NCBI GenBank assembly: GCA_903913915.1 | Contig: CAIWNE010000053.1 | Span: 1-32,939 of the forward strand | DNA: 32,939 bases | Source: an uncultured Opitutia bacterium | Lineage (GTDB): Bacteria > Verrucomicrobiota > Verrucomicrobiia > Opitutales > UBA953 | Direction: 5' to 3' | Shown here: in pieces, positions 15,329 through 22,410 of the stretch | Layout of the letters: each line of letters opens with the position of its first letter | Numbering within the stretch: the first letter of the stretch is position 1 | Position numbers and translations under genes: made by a program | Notes under the pieces: generated by a model | What the model saw: the letters and a program-made list of their open reading frames with translations, nothing else | The model's database searches: none | What the model was told of the DNA's origin: nothing

Positions 15329-16111
15329 ATGGACGCGGACCACCTCCAACGCTTCGCCGGCATCGGCCGTCTCTACGGACGCGCCGGCATGGAACGCCTC
15401 GCCCGTTCGTCCTTCCTCGTCGTCGGTCTCGGCGGCGTCGGCTCCTGGACCGTCGAGGCGCTCGCCCGCTCCGGCGTCGGCCACCTCGCGATGGTCGACG
15501 GCGACGCGGTCTGCGTCTCGAACACGAACCGGCAGCTCCACGCGGTCGCGGGCAACGACGGCAAGCCGAAGACGGAGGCGATGGCCGAACGCGCCCGCTC
15601 GATCCACCCGAAGATCCGCACGACCCTGCACCAGCGTTTCCTTTCGCGGTTCAATCCGCACGAGGTGCTCGCCGACTTCGACGGCGTGGTGATCGACGCG
15701 ATGGACGCGCTCTCGCCGAAATGCGGCCTGATCGCCGAGGCGACGAACCGCAAGCTGCCCGTGGTCACGGTCGGCGGCTGCGCCGGACGCCTCGACGGGA
15801 CGCGCATCAAGATCACCGACCTCCGCGACTCGCGCGACGACCCGCTGATGATGCTGGTGCGCAAACGCCTCCGCCAGAACTTCGACTTCCCGCGCGGCAA
15901 GGCCCCCTTCGGCGTCTCCTGCGTGTGGTCCGACGAACCCTTCACGCAGCCGGCGGACTGCGAAGGCCTGCCGGGGGGCGAGATCCCCGAAGGCGAAGAC
16001 CTGCGTCCGAACTGCGAATGGGGCTATGGCACGGCGTCGCACGTGGCCGGCGCGTTTGGCCTCGCGGCCGCCGGCGAGGCGCTCCGGCTCTCGCTGCTAC
16101 GCCCCGAATAG
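15329..16111 (+). CDS. tcdA: tRNA threonylcarbamoyladenosine dehydratase (ThiF/MoeB-like)
   Basis: TcdA (CsdL) uses ATP to cyclise t6A37 of tRNAs to ct6A, aided by a sulfur-acceptor protein. This 260-residue protein follows the family from the start: RFAGIGRLYGRAGMERLARS, then the nucleotide-binding loop GLGGVGS (Gly33-Ser39), the acidic strand MVDGDAVCVSNTNRQLHA, VIDAMDALSPKCGLI, and the TcdA-specific ITDLRDSRDDPLMMLVRKRLR. The NTNRQ signature separates it from MoeB and ThiF proper, as does the absence of the paired CxxC zinc motifs. Partner genes csdA/csdE are not in the window. The start at ATG 15329 sits at a canonical promoter position. The 3' end overlaps convergent tatD by 15 bp. Confidence 0.92.
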   Translation: MDADHLQRFAGIGRLYGRAGMERLARSSFLVVGLGGVGSWTVEALARSGVGHLAMVDGDAVCVSNTNRQLHAVAGNDGKPKTEAMAERARSIHPKIRTTLHQRFLSRFNPHEVLADFDGVVIDAMDALSPKCGLIAEATNRKLPVVTVGGCAGRLDGTRIKITDLRDSRDDPLMMLVRKRLRQNFDFPRGKAPFGVSCVWSDEPFTQPADCEGLPGGEIPEGEDLRPNCEWGYGTASHVAGAFGLAAAGEALRLSLLRPE

Positions 16112-16891
16112 GCGCGCGAAGTTCGCGGCGGTCAGCGCGGCGGAGGCTTCGGGCGTCACGCCCATGGTCTTCGCGAGTTCCGCGTTGTTACGCACGAGAT
16201 TGGACGGGTGGTTCTGCTCGGTGCCGTCGGCGGCCGGCGCGAGTTCGCGCAGGCGGAACTCCGGCGCGGGGCACAACGCGGGCGCGTCGGTCTCGATGAG
16301 GATGCGTTCGCGCGGGATCGCGACGGCGAACTGGACGCGGAGGTCGGCCTTGCGCGGGATGAGGTGATGCGCGCTGAAGGAAAAATACGCCCCCAGCTGC
16401 GCGAGTTCGGGCACGAGTTCGACGGGGCCGTTCCAGCTATGCAGCAGGAAGCCGCGCCGCGGGAGCGCGGCCGCGCGGAGGATATCCATCAGCGGGCCGA
16501 TCGCCTTGACGCAGTGGATCGTGAGCGCGCGGTCGAGCTCGACGGCGAGCGCGAGCTGCGCGCGGAAGGCCTTCTCCTGCGCGGCGGGGTCGAAATCCTT
16601 CACCCAACGGTCCAGCCCCATCTCGCCGACGCCGGCCGCCGGATGCGCGACGAGATAAGTCCGCAAGGTCTCCGCCCAGCCTTCCGGCGCGGTCGGCACA
16701 TCCCACGGGTGCAGGCCGAACGACACGCGGTTACGCGGGTCGCGCCGACCGAGCGCGGCCACGTCTTCCCAGTCGGCCGGAGCGCTGCCGTTGATCATCG
16801 CCTGGCCCACGCCGTCCGCCCGGGCCTGCTCGACCGCGGCGTAAGGCACCTCGGCGAACTGGTAATGGCAATGGGCGTCGCGGAGTTCCAT
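16097..16891 (-). CDS. tatD: TatD family metal-dependent deoxyribonuclease/hydrolase
   Basis: This 264-residue TIM-barrel hydrolase has all TatD metal and catalytic positions visible: His7-x-His9 in DAHCHY, Glu90 in VGEMGLDRW, His126 in TIHC, His151 in LLHSW and Asp202 in IETDAP. Family members are 3'-5' exonucleases or generic metal-dependent hydrolases involved in DNA repair and quality control. The protein is on the diverged side: the usual GL(D)YH is replaced by GLDRW. The start MELRDAHCHY (16889-16891) places HxH at the normal distance from the N-terminus. It is convergent with tcdA and divergent from purC. Confidence 0.9.
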   Translation of the reverse strand: MELRDAHCHYQFAEVPYAAVEQARADGVGQAMINGSAPADWEDVAALGRRDPRNRVSFGLHPWDVPTAPEGWAETLRTYLVAHPAAGVGEMGLDRWVKDFDPAAQEKAFRAQLALAVELDRALTIHCVKAIGPLMDILRAAALPRRGFLLHSWNGPVELVPELAQLGAYFSFSAHHLIPRKADLRVQFAVAIPRERILIETDAPALCPAPEFRLRELAPAADGTEQNHPSNLVRNNAELAKTMGVTPEASAALTAANFARLFGA

Positions 16892-16943
16892 CAGGCGGAG
16901 CGGATGCTGGCCGCGGGACCTGCGGCCACAACGACGAACCACC

Positions 16944-16973
16944 TTGCCCTGCCGCCCCGCCGTCCCCTATCTC
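16944..16973 (+). promoter_or_regulatory. Promoter of purC
   Basis: TTGCCC (16944-16949), 18 nt, then TATCTC (16968-16973). The ATG is ten bases past the -10, predicting a leader of about three bases. Confidence 0.45.
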
Positions 16974-16982
16974 CGTGGCAGG

Positions 16983-17879
16983 ATGAAGACGCCGCCCTTG
17001 CCCACCGAAGCGCTGATGACCGTCACCGGCCTGCCCTACCCGCTCAAGGCGAAGGGCAAGGTCCGCGAAGTCTTCGACCTCGGCTCGCATTACCTGATCG
17101 TGGCGACCGACCGCCTCTCGGCCTTCGACGTCGTGATGCCCAACGGCGTCCCCGGCAAAGGCATCCTGCTCACCCAGATCAGCCTCTGGTGGTTCGACCA
17201 GGCCCGCCTCGTCTTCCCGACGCACCTCGTGCCCGACCATGCCAACGCGCTGGCCAAGGCCCTCCACGGCCACGAGCACCTGATCCCGCGCTCGATGCTC
17301 GTGCGCAAGCTCAAGCCGCTTCCGGTCGAAGCGGTCGTCCGCGGCTACCTCGCGGGCTCGGGCTTCAAGGAATACCAGAAGACCGGCGGCATCCTCGACC
17401 ACCCGCTCCCGGCCGGCCTGCTCGACGGCTCGAAGCTGCCGCAGCCGATCTTCACCCCTTCCACCAAGGCCGCCGAAGGTCACGACGAGGCGATCACCCG
17501 CGCCCGCTGCGGCGAGATCCTCGGCGAGAAGGTCTTCCGCACCGTGCAGGAGACCTCGATCGCGCTCTACCGCATGGGTGCCGAACGCGCCGCCAAGGCC
17601 GGCGTCATCCTGGCCGACACGAAGTTCGAATTCGGCAGCGCCCCCGACGGTTCGCTCGTCCTCATCGACGAAGTCCTGACGCCCGACTCCTCCCGCTACT
17701 GGCCTGCCGCCACCTGGCAGCCCGGCCGCGCCCAGCCTTCCTACGACAAGCAGTTCGTCCGCGATTGGCTCGAATCCCAGCCGTGGAACAAGACCGCGCC
17801 GGGCCCGACCCTGCCGGCCGACGTCGTGCAGAAGACGCAGGCGCTCTACGCGGAGTGCCTCGAGCGCCTCACGGCCTGA
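16983..17879 (+). CDS. purC: Phosphoribosylaminoimidazole-succinocarboxamide synthase (SAICAR synthetase)
   Basis: This enzyme catalyses ATP-dependent condensation of CAIR with aspartate in purine synthesis. The 298-residue length is that of the longer yeast ADE1-like group. The conserved blocks are KGKVREVFDLG (nucleotide loop), IVATDRLSAFDVVMP, VRGYLAGSGFKEY, ADTKFEFG and LIDEVLTPDSSRYWP, which holds the metal-binding and substrate-binding acidic residues. The start is ATG 16983-16985 (MKTPPLPTEALM); a second Met lies at residue 12. It stands alone, with no other pur genes here. No Shine-Dalgarno sequence precedes it. Confidence 0.96.
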   Translation: MKTPPLPTEALMTVTGLPYPLKAKGKVREVFDLGSHYLIVATDRLSAFDVVMPNGVPGKGILLTQISLWWFDQARLVFPTHLVPDHANALAKALHGHEHLIPRSMLVRKLKPLPVEAVVRGYLAGSGFKEYQKTGGILDHPLPAGLLDGSKLPQPIFTPSTKAAEGHDEAITRARCGEILGEKVFRTVQETSIALYRMGAERAAKAGVILADTKFEFGSAPDGSLVLIDEVLTPDSSRYWPAATWQPGRAQPSYDKQFVRDWLESQPWNKTAPGPTLPADVVQKTQALYAECLERLTA

Positions 17880-17889
17880 GATAAAAAGG

Positions 17890-17946
17890 GGCCCGGAGGC
17901 CCGGAGACGCCTCACGGGTTGAATGGTTGAACCGTTGGCTGGTTGG
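17890..17946 (+). repeat. Degenerate short-word intergenic array
   Basis: GGCCCGGA occurs twice in tandem (17890-17905), followed at 17916-17946 by a run of units like GGTTGAA (GGGTTGAATGGTTGAACC, then GTTGGCTGGTTGG). The first part, read on the other strand, matches 29147-29163 almost exactly. The array fills the purC-FG-GAP spacer together with about 100 bp in which I see no gene. Confidence 0.6.
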
Positions 17947-18049
17947 CCAGGGATGCCAGAAAGAGAGGGCCGTGCGTGGTGCTGCACCTGCCTGAACTGC
18001 TGGGGAACTGCGGTCGACAGACTGGGTCGGATAGGTTACCCAAAAACCC

Positions 18050-19177
18050 ATGCAGCCGACCCCGCTCCTCGCCCTCCTCCTTGCCGCCGTCGCGTCCGCC
18101 GCGCCGGAACCGAAGTTCCGCGCCCAGGAGATCGACAAGATCGAGATCGGCTACGGGCTCGCGATCGCCGACGTCGACGGCGACGGCAAGCCGGACATCA
18201 TCCTGGCCGACAAGACCACCGTGCAGTGGTACCACAACCCGGACTGGAAGAAGCACGTCATCGCCGAGAACCTCACCAAGGAAGACAACGTGTGCGTCGC
18301 CGCGCGCGACATCGACGGCTCGGGGAAGTGCTCCATCGCCATCGGCGCCGGCTGGAATCCGTCCGACACGGTGAAGAGCGGCGCGGTGTTCTACCTGATC
18401 CCTCCGGCCGACCGCACCCAGAAGTGGGAAGCGGTGAAGCTGCACCACGAACCGACGACCCACCGCATGCAGTGGGTCGAAGTCGCCAAGGGCCGCTGGG
18501 ACCTCGTCGTCCAGCCCCTCCACGGCCTCGGCAACAAGGCCGGCGCGGGCGCCGGCGCCAAGCTCATCGCCTACGAGAAACCCGCCAACCCGAAGGACGA
18601 GTGGAAGATGCATGTCATCAACGACGTCGGCCACATGACGCATAACCTCCAGCCCGTGCGCTGGGACAAGGCCGACGGCCAGCAGGTCGTCTCCGGCTCC
18701 AAGGAAGGCCTCTGGTTCAACGCCCCGAAGGACGGCGGCTGGACCGCCACCCAGCTGACCAACGTCGGCGTCGGCGAAGTCCGCGACGGCAAGCTGCCGA
18801 ACGGCCAGACGTTCCTCGCGACCGTCGAACCGATGCACGGCACGGCTGCCGCGGTCTACCTGCGCGACGCTTCCGGCGCCTGGCAGCGCAACCAGGTCCT
18901 CGACGGTTTCAAGGAAGGCCACGCGGTCGCCTGCGCCGACTTCCTCGGCACCGGCTCCGACCAGGTCATGGTCGGCTGGCGCGGCGCCGATCCCGGCATC
19001 CGCCTGCTCACCCCGCTCGACGACGCCGGCAAGGCCTGGCGCACGAGCGTGGTCTCGGGCAAGGAGATCGCCGTCGAAGACTTCAAGGCCGCCGACCTCG
19101 ACGGCGACGGCAAGCCCGACCTCATCGTCGCCGGCCGCCAGACCAAGAACCTCATGATCTTCTGGAACGCCCGATGA
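18050..19177 (+). CDS. Secreted FG-GAP/VCBS-repeat beta-propeller protein
   Basis: This 375-residue protein has a signal peptide (MQPTPLLALLLAAVASA). The mature part looks like a beta-propeller of integrin-type repeats. Calcium-binding loops of the form DxDGDGKPD are perfect in the first (AIADVDGDGKPDIILA, residues 38-53) and last repeats (AADLDGDGKPDLIVAG), with a degenerate one at AARDIDGSGKCSIAIG. Repeats between them have lost the loop. Such proteins bind carbohydrate or other ligands outside the cell; no catalytic motif is visible. A weak promoter (TCGACA at 18014-18019, TACCCA at 18037-18042) lies directly upstream. Its stop overlaps the next start (ATGA), so the two genes are translationally coupled. 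Confidence 0.85.
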   Translation: MQPTPLLALLLAAVASAAPEPKFRAQEIDKIEIGYGLAIADVDGDGKPDIILADKTTVQWYHNPDWKKHVIAENLTKEDNVCVAARDIDGSGKCSIAIGAGWNPSDTVKSGAVFYLIPPADRTQKWEAVKLHHEPTTHRMQWVEVAKGRWDLVVQPLHGLGNKAGAGAGAKLIAYEKPANPKDEWKMHVINDVGHMTHNLQPVRWDKADGQQVVSGSKEGLWFNAPKDGGWTATQLTNVGVGEVRDGKLPNGQTFLATVEPMHGTAAAVYLRDASGAWQRNQVLDGFKEGHAVACADFLGTGSDQVMVGWRGADPGIRLLTPLDDAGKAWRTSVVSGKEIAVEDFKAADLDGDGKPDLIVAGRQTKNLMIFWNAR

Positions 19178-19443
19178 GCGAAGCCCCCCGCCTCCAACGC
19201 AACTGCCTCGCCTGCGATCACCCCGAGCTGCTGGTCGGGCTCGCAGGAGCGGGCCATGCCGTCTCCGCCCGCTTCATCGCCCTGCTCGATCGAGCCGCGA
19301 TCCGCGGCTTCTGGTCAGGGGCGCGGTACGAATCGCACTGCTTGGTGTGCCCGAACTGCGGGCATGTCGAAACAGTGCTCAAGCCCCAGGAGCTTGCCGT
19401 CCTCCGGACGAAGCTCGGACTGGATACGAAAAAGCCCTCGTGA
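19174..19443 (+). CDS. Small CxxC (zinc-ribbon-like) protein
   Basis: This 89-residue protein begins inside the stop of the FG-GAP gene (ATGA overlap). It has CLACDHPE (Cys11, Cys14) near the N-terminus and CPNCGH (about residue 60) later, so four cysteines could bind a single zinc ion. Between them is a helical stretch. No named family is recognised; it may be a small zinc-ribbon protein. Its last codons lie in the hairpin that serves as terminator for the opposite-strand tRNA gene, so the C-terminal KKPS is constrained by that structure. Confidence 0.7.
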   Translation: MSEAPRLQRNCLACDHPELLVGLAGAGHAVSARFIALLDRAAIRGFWSGARYESHCLVCPNCGHVETVLKPQELAVLRTKLGLDTKKPS

Positions 19444-19452
19444 GAGGGCTTT
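19428..19452 (-). terminator. Terminator of tRNA-Gln
   Basis: AAAGCCCTC (19431-19439) and GAGGGCTTT (19444-19452) form a perfect 9-bp stem with a four-base loop. On the minus strand it ends in five T residues, a strong terminator 16 nt beyond the tRNA. It overlaps the 3' end of the plus-strand CxxC gene. Confidence 0.85.
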
Positions 19453-19467
19453 CTGCTTTCAGGAAAT

Positions 19468-19536
19468 AGTCCGACTAGGATTTGAACCTAGACAAGGAGA
19501 ATCAGAATCTCCTGTGCTACCATTACACCATCGGAC
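19468..19536 (-). tRNA. tRNA-Gln (anticodon CUG)
   Basis: On the minus strand the sequence folds as a cloverleaf. The acceptor GTCCGAT pairs with GTCGGAC (one G-U). The D arm contains TAATGGTA. The anticodon stem is GGAGA/TCTCC around the loop TTCTGAT, giving anticodon CTG for codon CAG. The T arm is CTAGG TTCAAAT CCTAG. The discriminator is U and CCA is not encoded. The body fits bacterial tRNA-Gln (ATGGTGTAATGGTAGCAC). CAG is a frequent codon in this GC-rich genome. Confidence 0.95.
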
Positions 19537-19551
19537 TGTCCTGAGTCGTCT

Positions 19552-19580
19552 GACGATGGGACTCCCCGGCGGTTCGTCAA
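19552..19580 (-). promoter_or_regulatory. Possible promoter of tRNA-Gln
   Basis: On the minus strand, TTGACG (19580-19575) is followed after 17 nt by ATCGTC (19557-19552). The -35 is strong and the -10 poor; the position is right for a start about ten bases before the tRNA. Confidence 0.35.
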
Positions 19581-19617
19581 AAAGAAAGGAGTACGAAAAA
19601 ACGACGGAAACACGCAA

Positions 19618-19649
19618 GGGACAGGGGTAGGGGTGGGGGCAGGGGCAGG
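19618..19649 (+). repeat. G-rich array with G-quadruplex motif, left arm
   Basis: Five runs of three to five G (19618-19620, 19624-19627, 19630-19633, 19635-19639, 19642-19645) are separated by one to three bases. The core AGGGGTAGGGGT (19623-19634) recurs inverted at 19964-19975, beyond the four-helix-bundle remnant. The array matches that at 28835-28865 at 28 of 32 positions by eye. Confidence 0.7.
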
Positions 19650-19721
19650 CAAAGGCCGTCAGGTGACAGGCATCAGAGGTGAGCCCTTGGCACGAGGAAC
19701 GAGCATCCGCCTGCTTACGGG

Positions 19722-19961
19722 ATGGAAATCGCCAGCCTCTCCGACTTCGTGACGTGGCAGCAATCCGTCTGGCTCGCCGCCGACGTGATCAAGCTTACGC
19801 AACGGACCTCACTTGGTCGTCATTTCTGGGCGTGCGACCAACTCCGTCGCGCCGCGCTTTCCATGCCGAGCAATATCGCTGGCGTCCTCAAGGCGCGCCG
19901 ACTCGCCCGCAGCCCCAATGCGTTCGCTCCGCAAACTCATCCCGATAAGCCACGACGTTAA
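19722..19961 (+). pseudogene. Decayed four-helix-bundle protein gene (S23/IVS type)
   Basis: The 79-codon frame encodes the first half of a four-helix-bundle protein of the 23S rRNA intervening-sequence (S23) family: SDFVTWQQSVWLAADVIKLTQ, then CDQLRRAALSMPSNIA, which matches the family's W-Q-x-A, Q-(I/L)-R-R-A-A-x-S-x-P-S-N-I-A core. After SNIA the expected EGxxR is missing and the sequence turns basic and unlike the family. In the +1 frame, SSRRADSPAAPMRSLRKLI looks more like the family's continuation, so a frameshift plus truncation is likely. The family also includes the Avd accessory protein of diversity-generating retroelements, but no reverse transcriptase is nearby. It is flanked by inverted G-rich arrays. 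Confidence 0.6.
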
Positions 19962-19963
19962 CT

Positions 19964-19975
19964 ACCCCTACCCCT
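19964..19975 (-). repeat. Inverted G-rich arm right of the four-helix-bundle remnant
   Basis: ACCCCTACCCCT is the exact inverse complement of 19623-19634. It ends at the stop codon of the minus-strand membrane protein gene. Confidence 0.65.
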
Positions 19976-20724
19976 CATCCGAAGACAATCGCGAGGACCA
20001 AGGCGCCGAACGTAAGGACATCGACCAAGGCACGGCTCCGCTCGGGGGCGACAGGCGTAAGCCGGTCGCCCAGGCAAAGGAGGGCGGCGGTCGCGACGGT
20101 CGTCGCGGCCAAGACCGAAGGCGCCGCCACGGCGAAGCCAAGGCCGACGACCGTCGCGCCATAAGCCACCAGAGACGTCCGACGTTCGTCCGGAAACTCG
20201 GCGCGGCGGATCGCGGCGAGGTTGGCGGCGGCCAAGACGGCGAGGCTGCCGGCGGACGTCGGGGACCAGGCTTCGCCCCAGAGGCAGAAGCTGGTCATCA
20301 GCAAGGCGACGACGAACGCGCGGGCGACCCAGCCGAGGCGAACCCAACGACCCGAGAACACCGCGGCGACGCCGGCGAGCAAGCCGCACGCGGTCCACGC
20401 CGAATCCATCGTCGGCGACCAGGCAAGCCGAGCGCCGGCGGAGACGGCCAGCAGCGCCGCCAACCCTGCCGACGTCACCAACCACGGCGCCCAGCGCGAA
20501 GCGAAATCATGACGCCAGGTCTTGCCGTCCTCGTCGAAGCGCGCGTCCAGCCAACGGTCGGTCAGGTAGCCAGCCCAGACGACGGACGCCATGAGCAGCA
20601 GGTCAGGCGCGCGGGCGGCCCAGCGGGCGCGGGCGGCCAGACCGCCGAGCACGACGAAGGCCGGCCCATCCAAGGACAGCATGGTCGGGCGCGCCCACCA
20701 AGGCGCGGTGACGCGAGACGTCAT
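19975..20724 (-). CDS. Integral membrane protein, possibly UbiA-like
   Basis: This 249-residue protein has about seven to eight hydrophobic helices. After the second helix it has YLTDRWLDARFDED, which resembles the first aspartate-rich motif of UbiA prenyltransferases (NDxxDxxxD). However, a clear second Asp motif is not present: the matching area reads AIRRAEFPDERRTSLVAYG. It may be a degenerate UbiA-superfamily member or an unrelated small membrane protein; I leave function open. The ATG overlaps the stop of the PatB-type gene (TGATG), so translation is coupled to that gene. The stop abuts the right G-rich arm. Confidence 0.7.
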   Translation of the reverse strand: MTSRVTAPWWARPTMLSLDGPAFVVLGGLAARARWAARAPDLLLMASVVWAGYLTDRWLDARFDEDGKTWRHDFASRWAPWLVTSAGLAALLAVSAGARLAWSPTMDSAWTACGLLAGVAAVFSGRWVRLGWVARAFVVALLMTSFCLWGEAWSPTSAGSLAVLAAANLAAIRRAEFPDERRTSLVAYGATVVGLGFAVAAPSVLAATTVATAALLCLGDRLTPVAPERSRALVDVLTFGALVLAIVFG

Positions 20725-21887
20725 CAGGACCGACGTCCGGGCGCGCGGGCCACGACCTTCTTCATGCGACGCAGGATCTCACGGAGGCGTTCGCGGGGGC
20801 AGCCGAAATTGAGGCGGACATGTCCGGGGCCGCCGAAGTCGGCGCCGTTGCTGAAGCCGATGCCGCCCTTCTCGAACTCGGCATGCGCGTCCTCGAAGCC
20901 GAGGGCGGTGATGTCGAACCAGACGAGGAAGCTGGCCTGCGGGCGCTGACGGAGGACGACGCCGGGCATGGACTTGAGCTCCTGCTCGATGAGGTCGAGG
21001 TTGCCGCGGAGATATTCCACGCACTCGAGGCGCCACGGTTCGCCGTGGTCGAACGCCGCCTGCGTCGCGGCGAGGCCGAAGACGTTCTGGTCGAGCGAGA
21101 GTCCCTGGAGGACGCGGCGGAAGCGCGTGCGGAGGTTCGCGTCCGGGATGATCGCGAAGCCGCAGGTGAGGCCGGCGACGTTGAAGGTCTTGCTGGCGGC
21201 CATCAAGGTGACGGTGCGCGCGGCGAGGTCTTCGCCCATCGCGGCGAAGACGGTGTGCTTCGCGGCCGGGTCGAGGACGAGGTCGCAATGGATCTCGTCG
21301 GAGCAGACGGTGAGCTCATGCTTGCGCACGAGCGCGGCGAGGCGGTCGAGCTCGGCGCGGTCGAAGACGCGGGCGAGCGGGTTGTAAGGATTGCAGAGCA
21401 GGAGCACCTTGGCGTGCGGCTGCGCGCACGCGGCCTCGAGCTTGGCCCAGTCAAACGTCCAGCGGCCGCCCTCGAACACCATCTCGAGCTTGAGCGGATT
21501 GCGCTCGGACAGGACCGGCGCGGTCATGAACGGCGGGTAGACGGGGACGGTCGTGACGACGGACTCGCCGGGCTTGCTGGCGCAGCGGATGGCGGCGTGG
21601 ATGCCGGGCACGAGCGAGCACATGAACGTGATCCACTCGGGCTTGATCTCCCAGCCGTGACGACGGCGGACATGGTTGACGATGGACGCGAAGACGGCGT
21701 CGCGCTGGGCAGGATAGCCGTACACGCCATGCGCGGCGCGGGCCTGGACGGCTTCGATGACGGCGGGCGGCGCCTTGAAATCCATGTCGGCGATCCAGCA
21801 AGGGATGACGTCCTTGTCGGAGTACTTGTGCCACTTGGTGCTGTCGGTCCCGGCGCGTTCCGGACAGCTGTCGAAATCGAAAGCCAT
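20724..21887 (-). CDS. patB: PatB/MalY-type PLP-dependent C-S lyase (aminotransferase class I/II fold)
   Basis: This 387-residue enzyme of fold-type I is most like the cystathionine beta-lyase PatB/MalY group: FDFDSCPERAGTDSTKWHKY at the N-terminus, IPCWIADMDFKAPPAV, GVYGYP, the nucleotide-like patch LCNPYNPLARVF (Asn166), SDEIHCDLV with Asp197, and the PLP lysine in AASKTFNVAGL (Lys233). It should cleave cystathionine or cysteine conjugates to pyruvate, ammonia and a thiol; specificity cannot be told from sequence alone. The family's usual NPHNPxGRV is changed to NPYNPLARV. It is co-transcribed with the following membrane protein. A direct repeat AGGTTCA (two copies, 12-bp period) lies in the divergent spacer upstream. 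Confidence 0.88.
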   Translation of the reverse strand: MAFDFDSCPERAGTDSTKWHKYSDKDVIPCWIADMDFKAPPAVIEAVQARAAHGVYGYPAQRDAVFASIVNHVRRRHGWEIKPEWITFMCSLVPGIHAAIRCASKPGESVVTTVPVYPPFMTAPVLSERNPLKLEMVFEGGRWTFDWAKLEAACAQPHAKVLLLCNPYNPLARVFDRAELDRLAALVRKHELTVCSDEIHCDLVLDPAAKHTVFAAMGEDLAARTVTLMAASKTFNVAGLTCGFAIIPDANLRTRFRRVLQGLSLDQNVFGLAATQAAFDHGEPWRLECVEYLRGNLDLIEQELKSMPGVVLRQRPQASFLVWFDITALGFEDAHAEFEKGGIGFSNGADFGGPGHVRLNFGCPRERLREILRRMKKVVARAPGRRS

Positions 21888-21907
21888 AGTCTGAGGTGAA
21901 CCTTGGA

Positions 21908-21936
21908 TTGAACCTCAGGACGGGCAAACGCAATCT
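21908..21936 (+). promoter_or_regulatory. Promoter of the ogt-type gene, apparently leaderless
   Basis: TTGAAC (21908-21913), 17 nt, then CAATCT (21931-21936), followed by six bases and the ATG. Transcription would start at the A of the start codon. It overlaps the AGGTTCA direct repeat in the patB-ogt spacer. Confidence 0.5.
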
Positions 21937-21942
21937 GCCGAC

Positions 21943-22410
21943 ATGCGCTCCATCCGTGTCATGCCCGCCGACCTTGCCGGATGCCGGGTGCGCGTCGGCT
22001 CACTCGACGGCTTCGTGGTCGCGGTGACCGAACCAGGCGAACTGATCCTCCGGATGCCGACCCGGTCGGCCGCCTTCCGTCAGCGGCTGAAGTCCTGGGG
22101 CTGCGTCGTCGTCCGCGGCCGCCTGCCGAAGGTCCGCACCGTCCGCGCCCACGGCACCCGCTTCCAGCTCAAGGTCTGGCAAGCCTGCCAGCGCATCCGC
22201 CCCGGCCAGACCGTCACCTATGGCGTGCTGGCGAAGTCGGTCGGCTGCCGTTCCGCTCAAGCGGTCGGCGGCGCCCTCGGCGCCAATCCCCTCGCGATCC
22301 TCATCCCCTGCCATCGGGTCGTCAGCTCCTCCGGAGCCGGCGGCTTTGCCTGGGGTCTCGCCCGGAAGGCCCGCTGGCTGCAGGCCGAACGCGATGGGGT
22401 GGCTGGCTGA
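21943..22410 (+). CDS. ogt: Methylated-DNA-protein cysteine methyltransferase (Ogt/MGMT type)
   Basis: This 155-residue single-use repair protein removes alkyl groups from O6-alkylguanine onto a cysteine. The C-terminal domain is canonical: FQLKVWQACQRIRPGQTVTYG, an arginine-finger and helix-turn-helix region (SAQAVGGALGANPLAIL), and the active site IPCHRV with Cys123, followed by SGAGGFAWGLARKARWL. The N-terminal ~65 residues are a short version of the usual alpha/beta domain. It starts at ATG 21943. Its 3' end overlaps comF by 17 bp, so the two are co-expressed. Confidence 0.93.
   Translation: MRSIRVMPADLAGCRVRVGSLDGFVVAVTEPGELILRMPTRSAAFRQRLKSWGCVVVRGRLPKVRTVRAHGTRFQLKVWQACQRIRPGQTVTYGVLAKSVGCRSAQAVGGALGANPLAILIPCHRVVSSSGAGGFAWGLARKARWLQAERDGVAG

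Noticed and set aside
20724-21887. Reading the PatB-type protein as a broad aspartate aminotransferase.
   Set aside because: The N-terminal signature and IADMDF motif are those of the MalY/PatB C-S lyase group.
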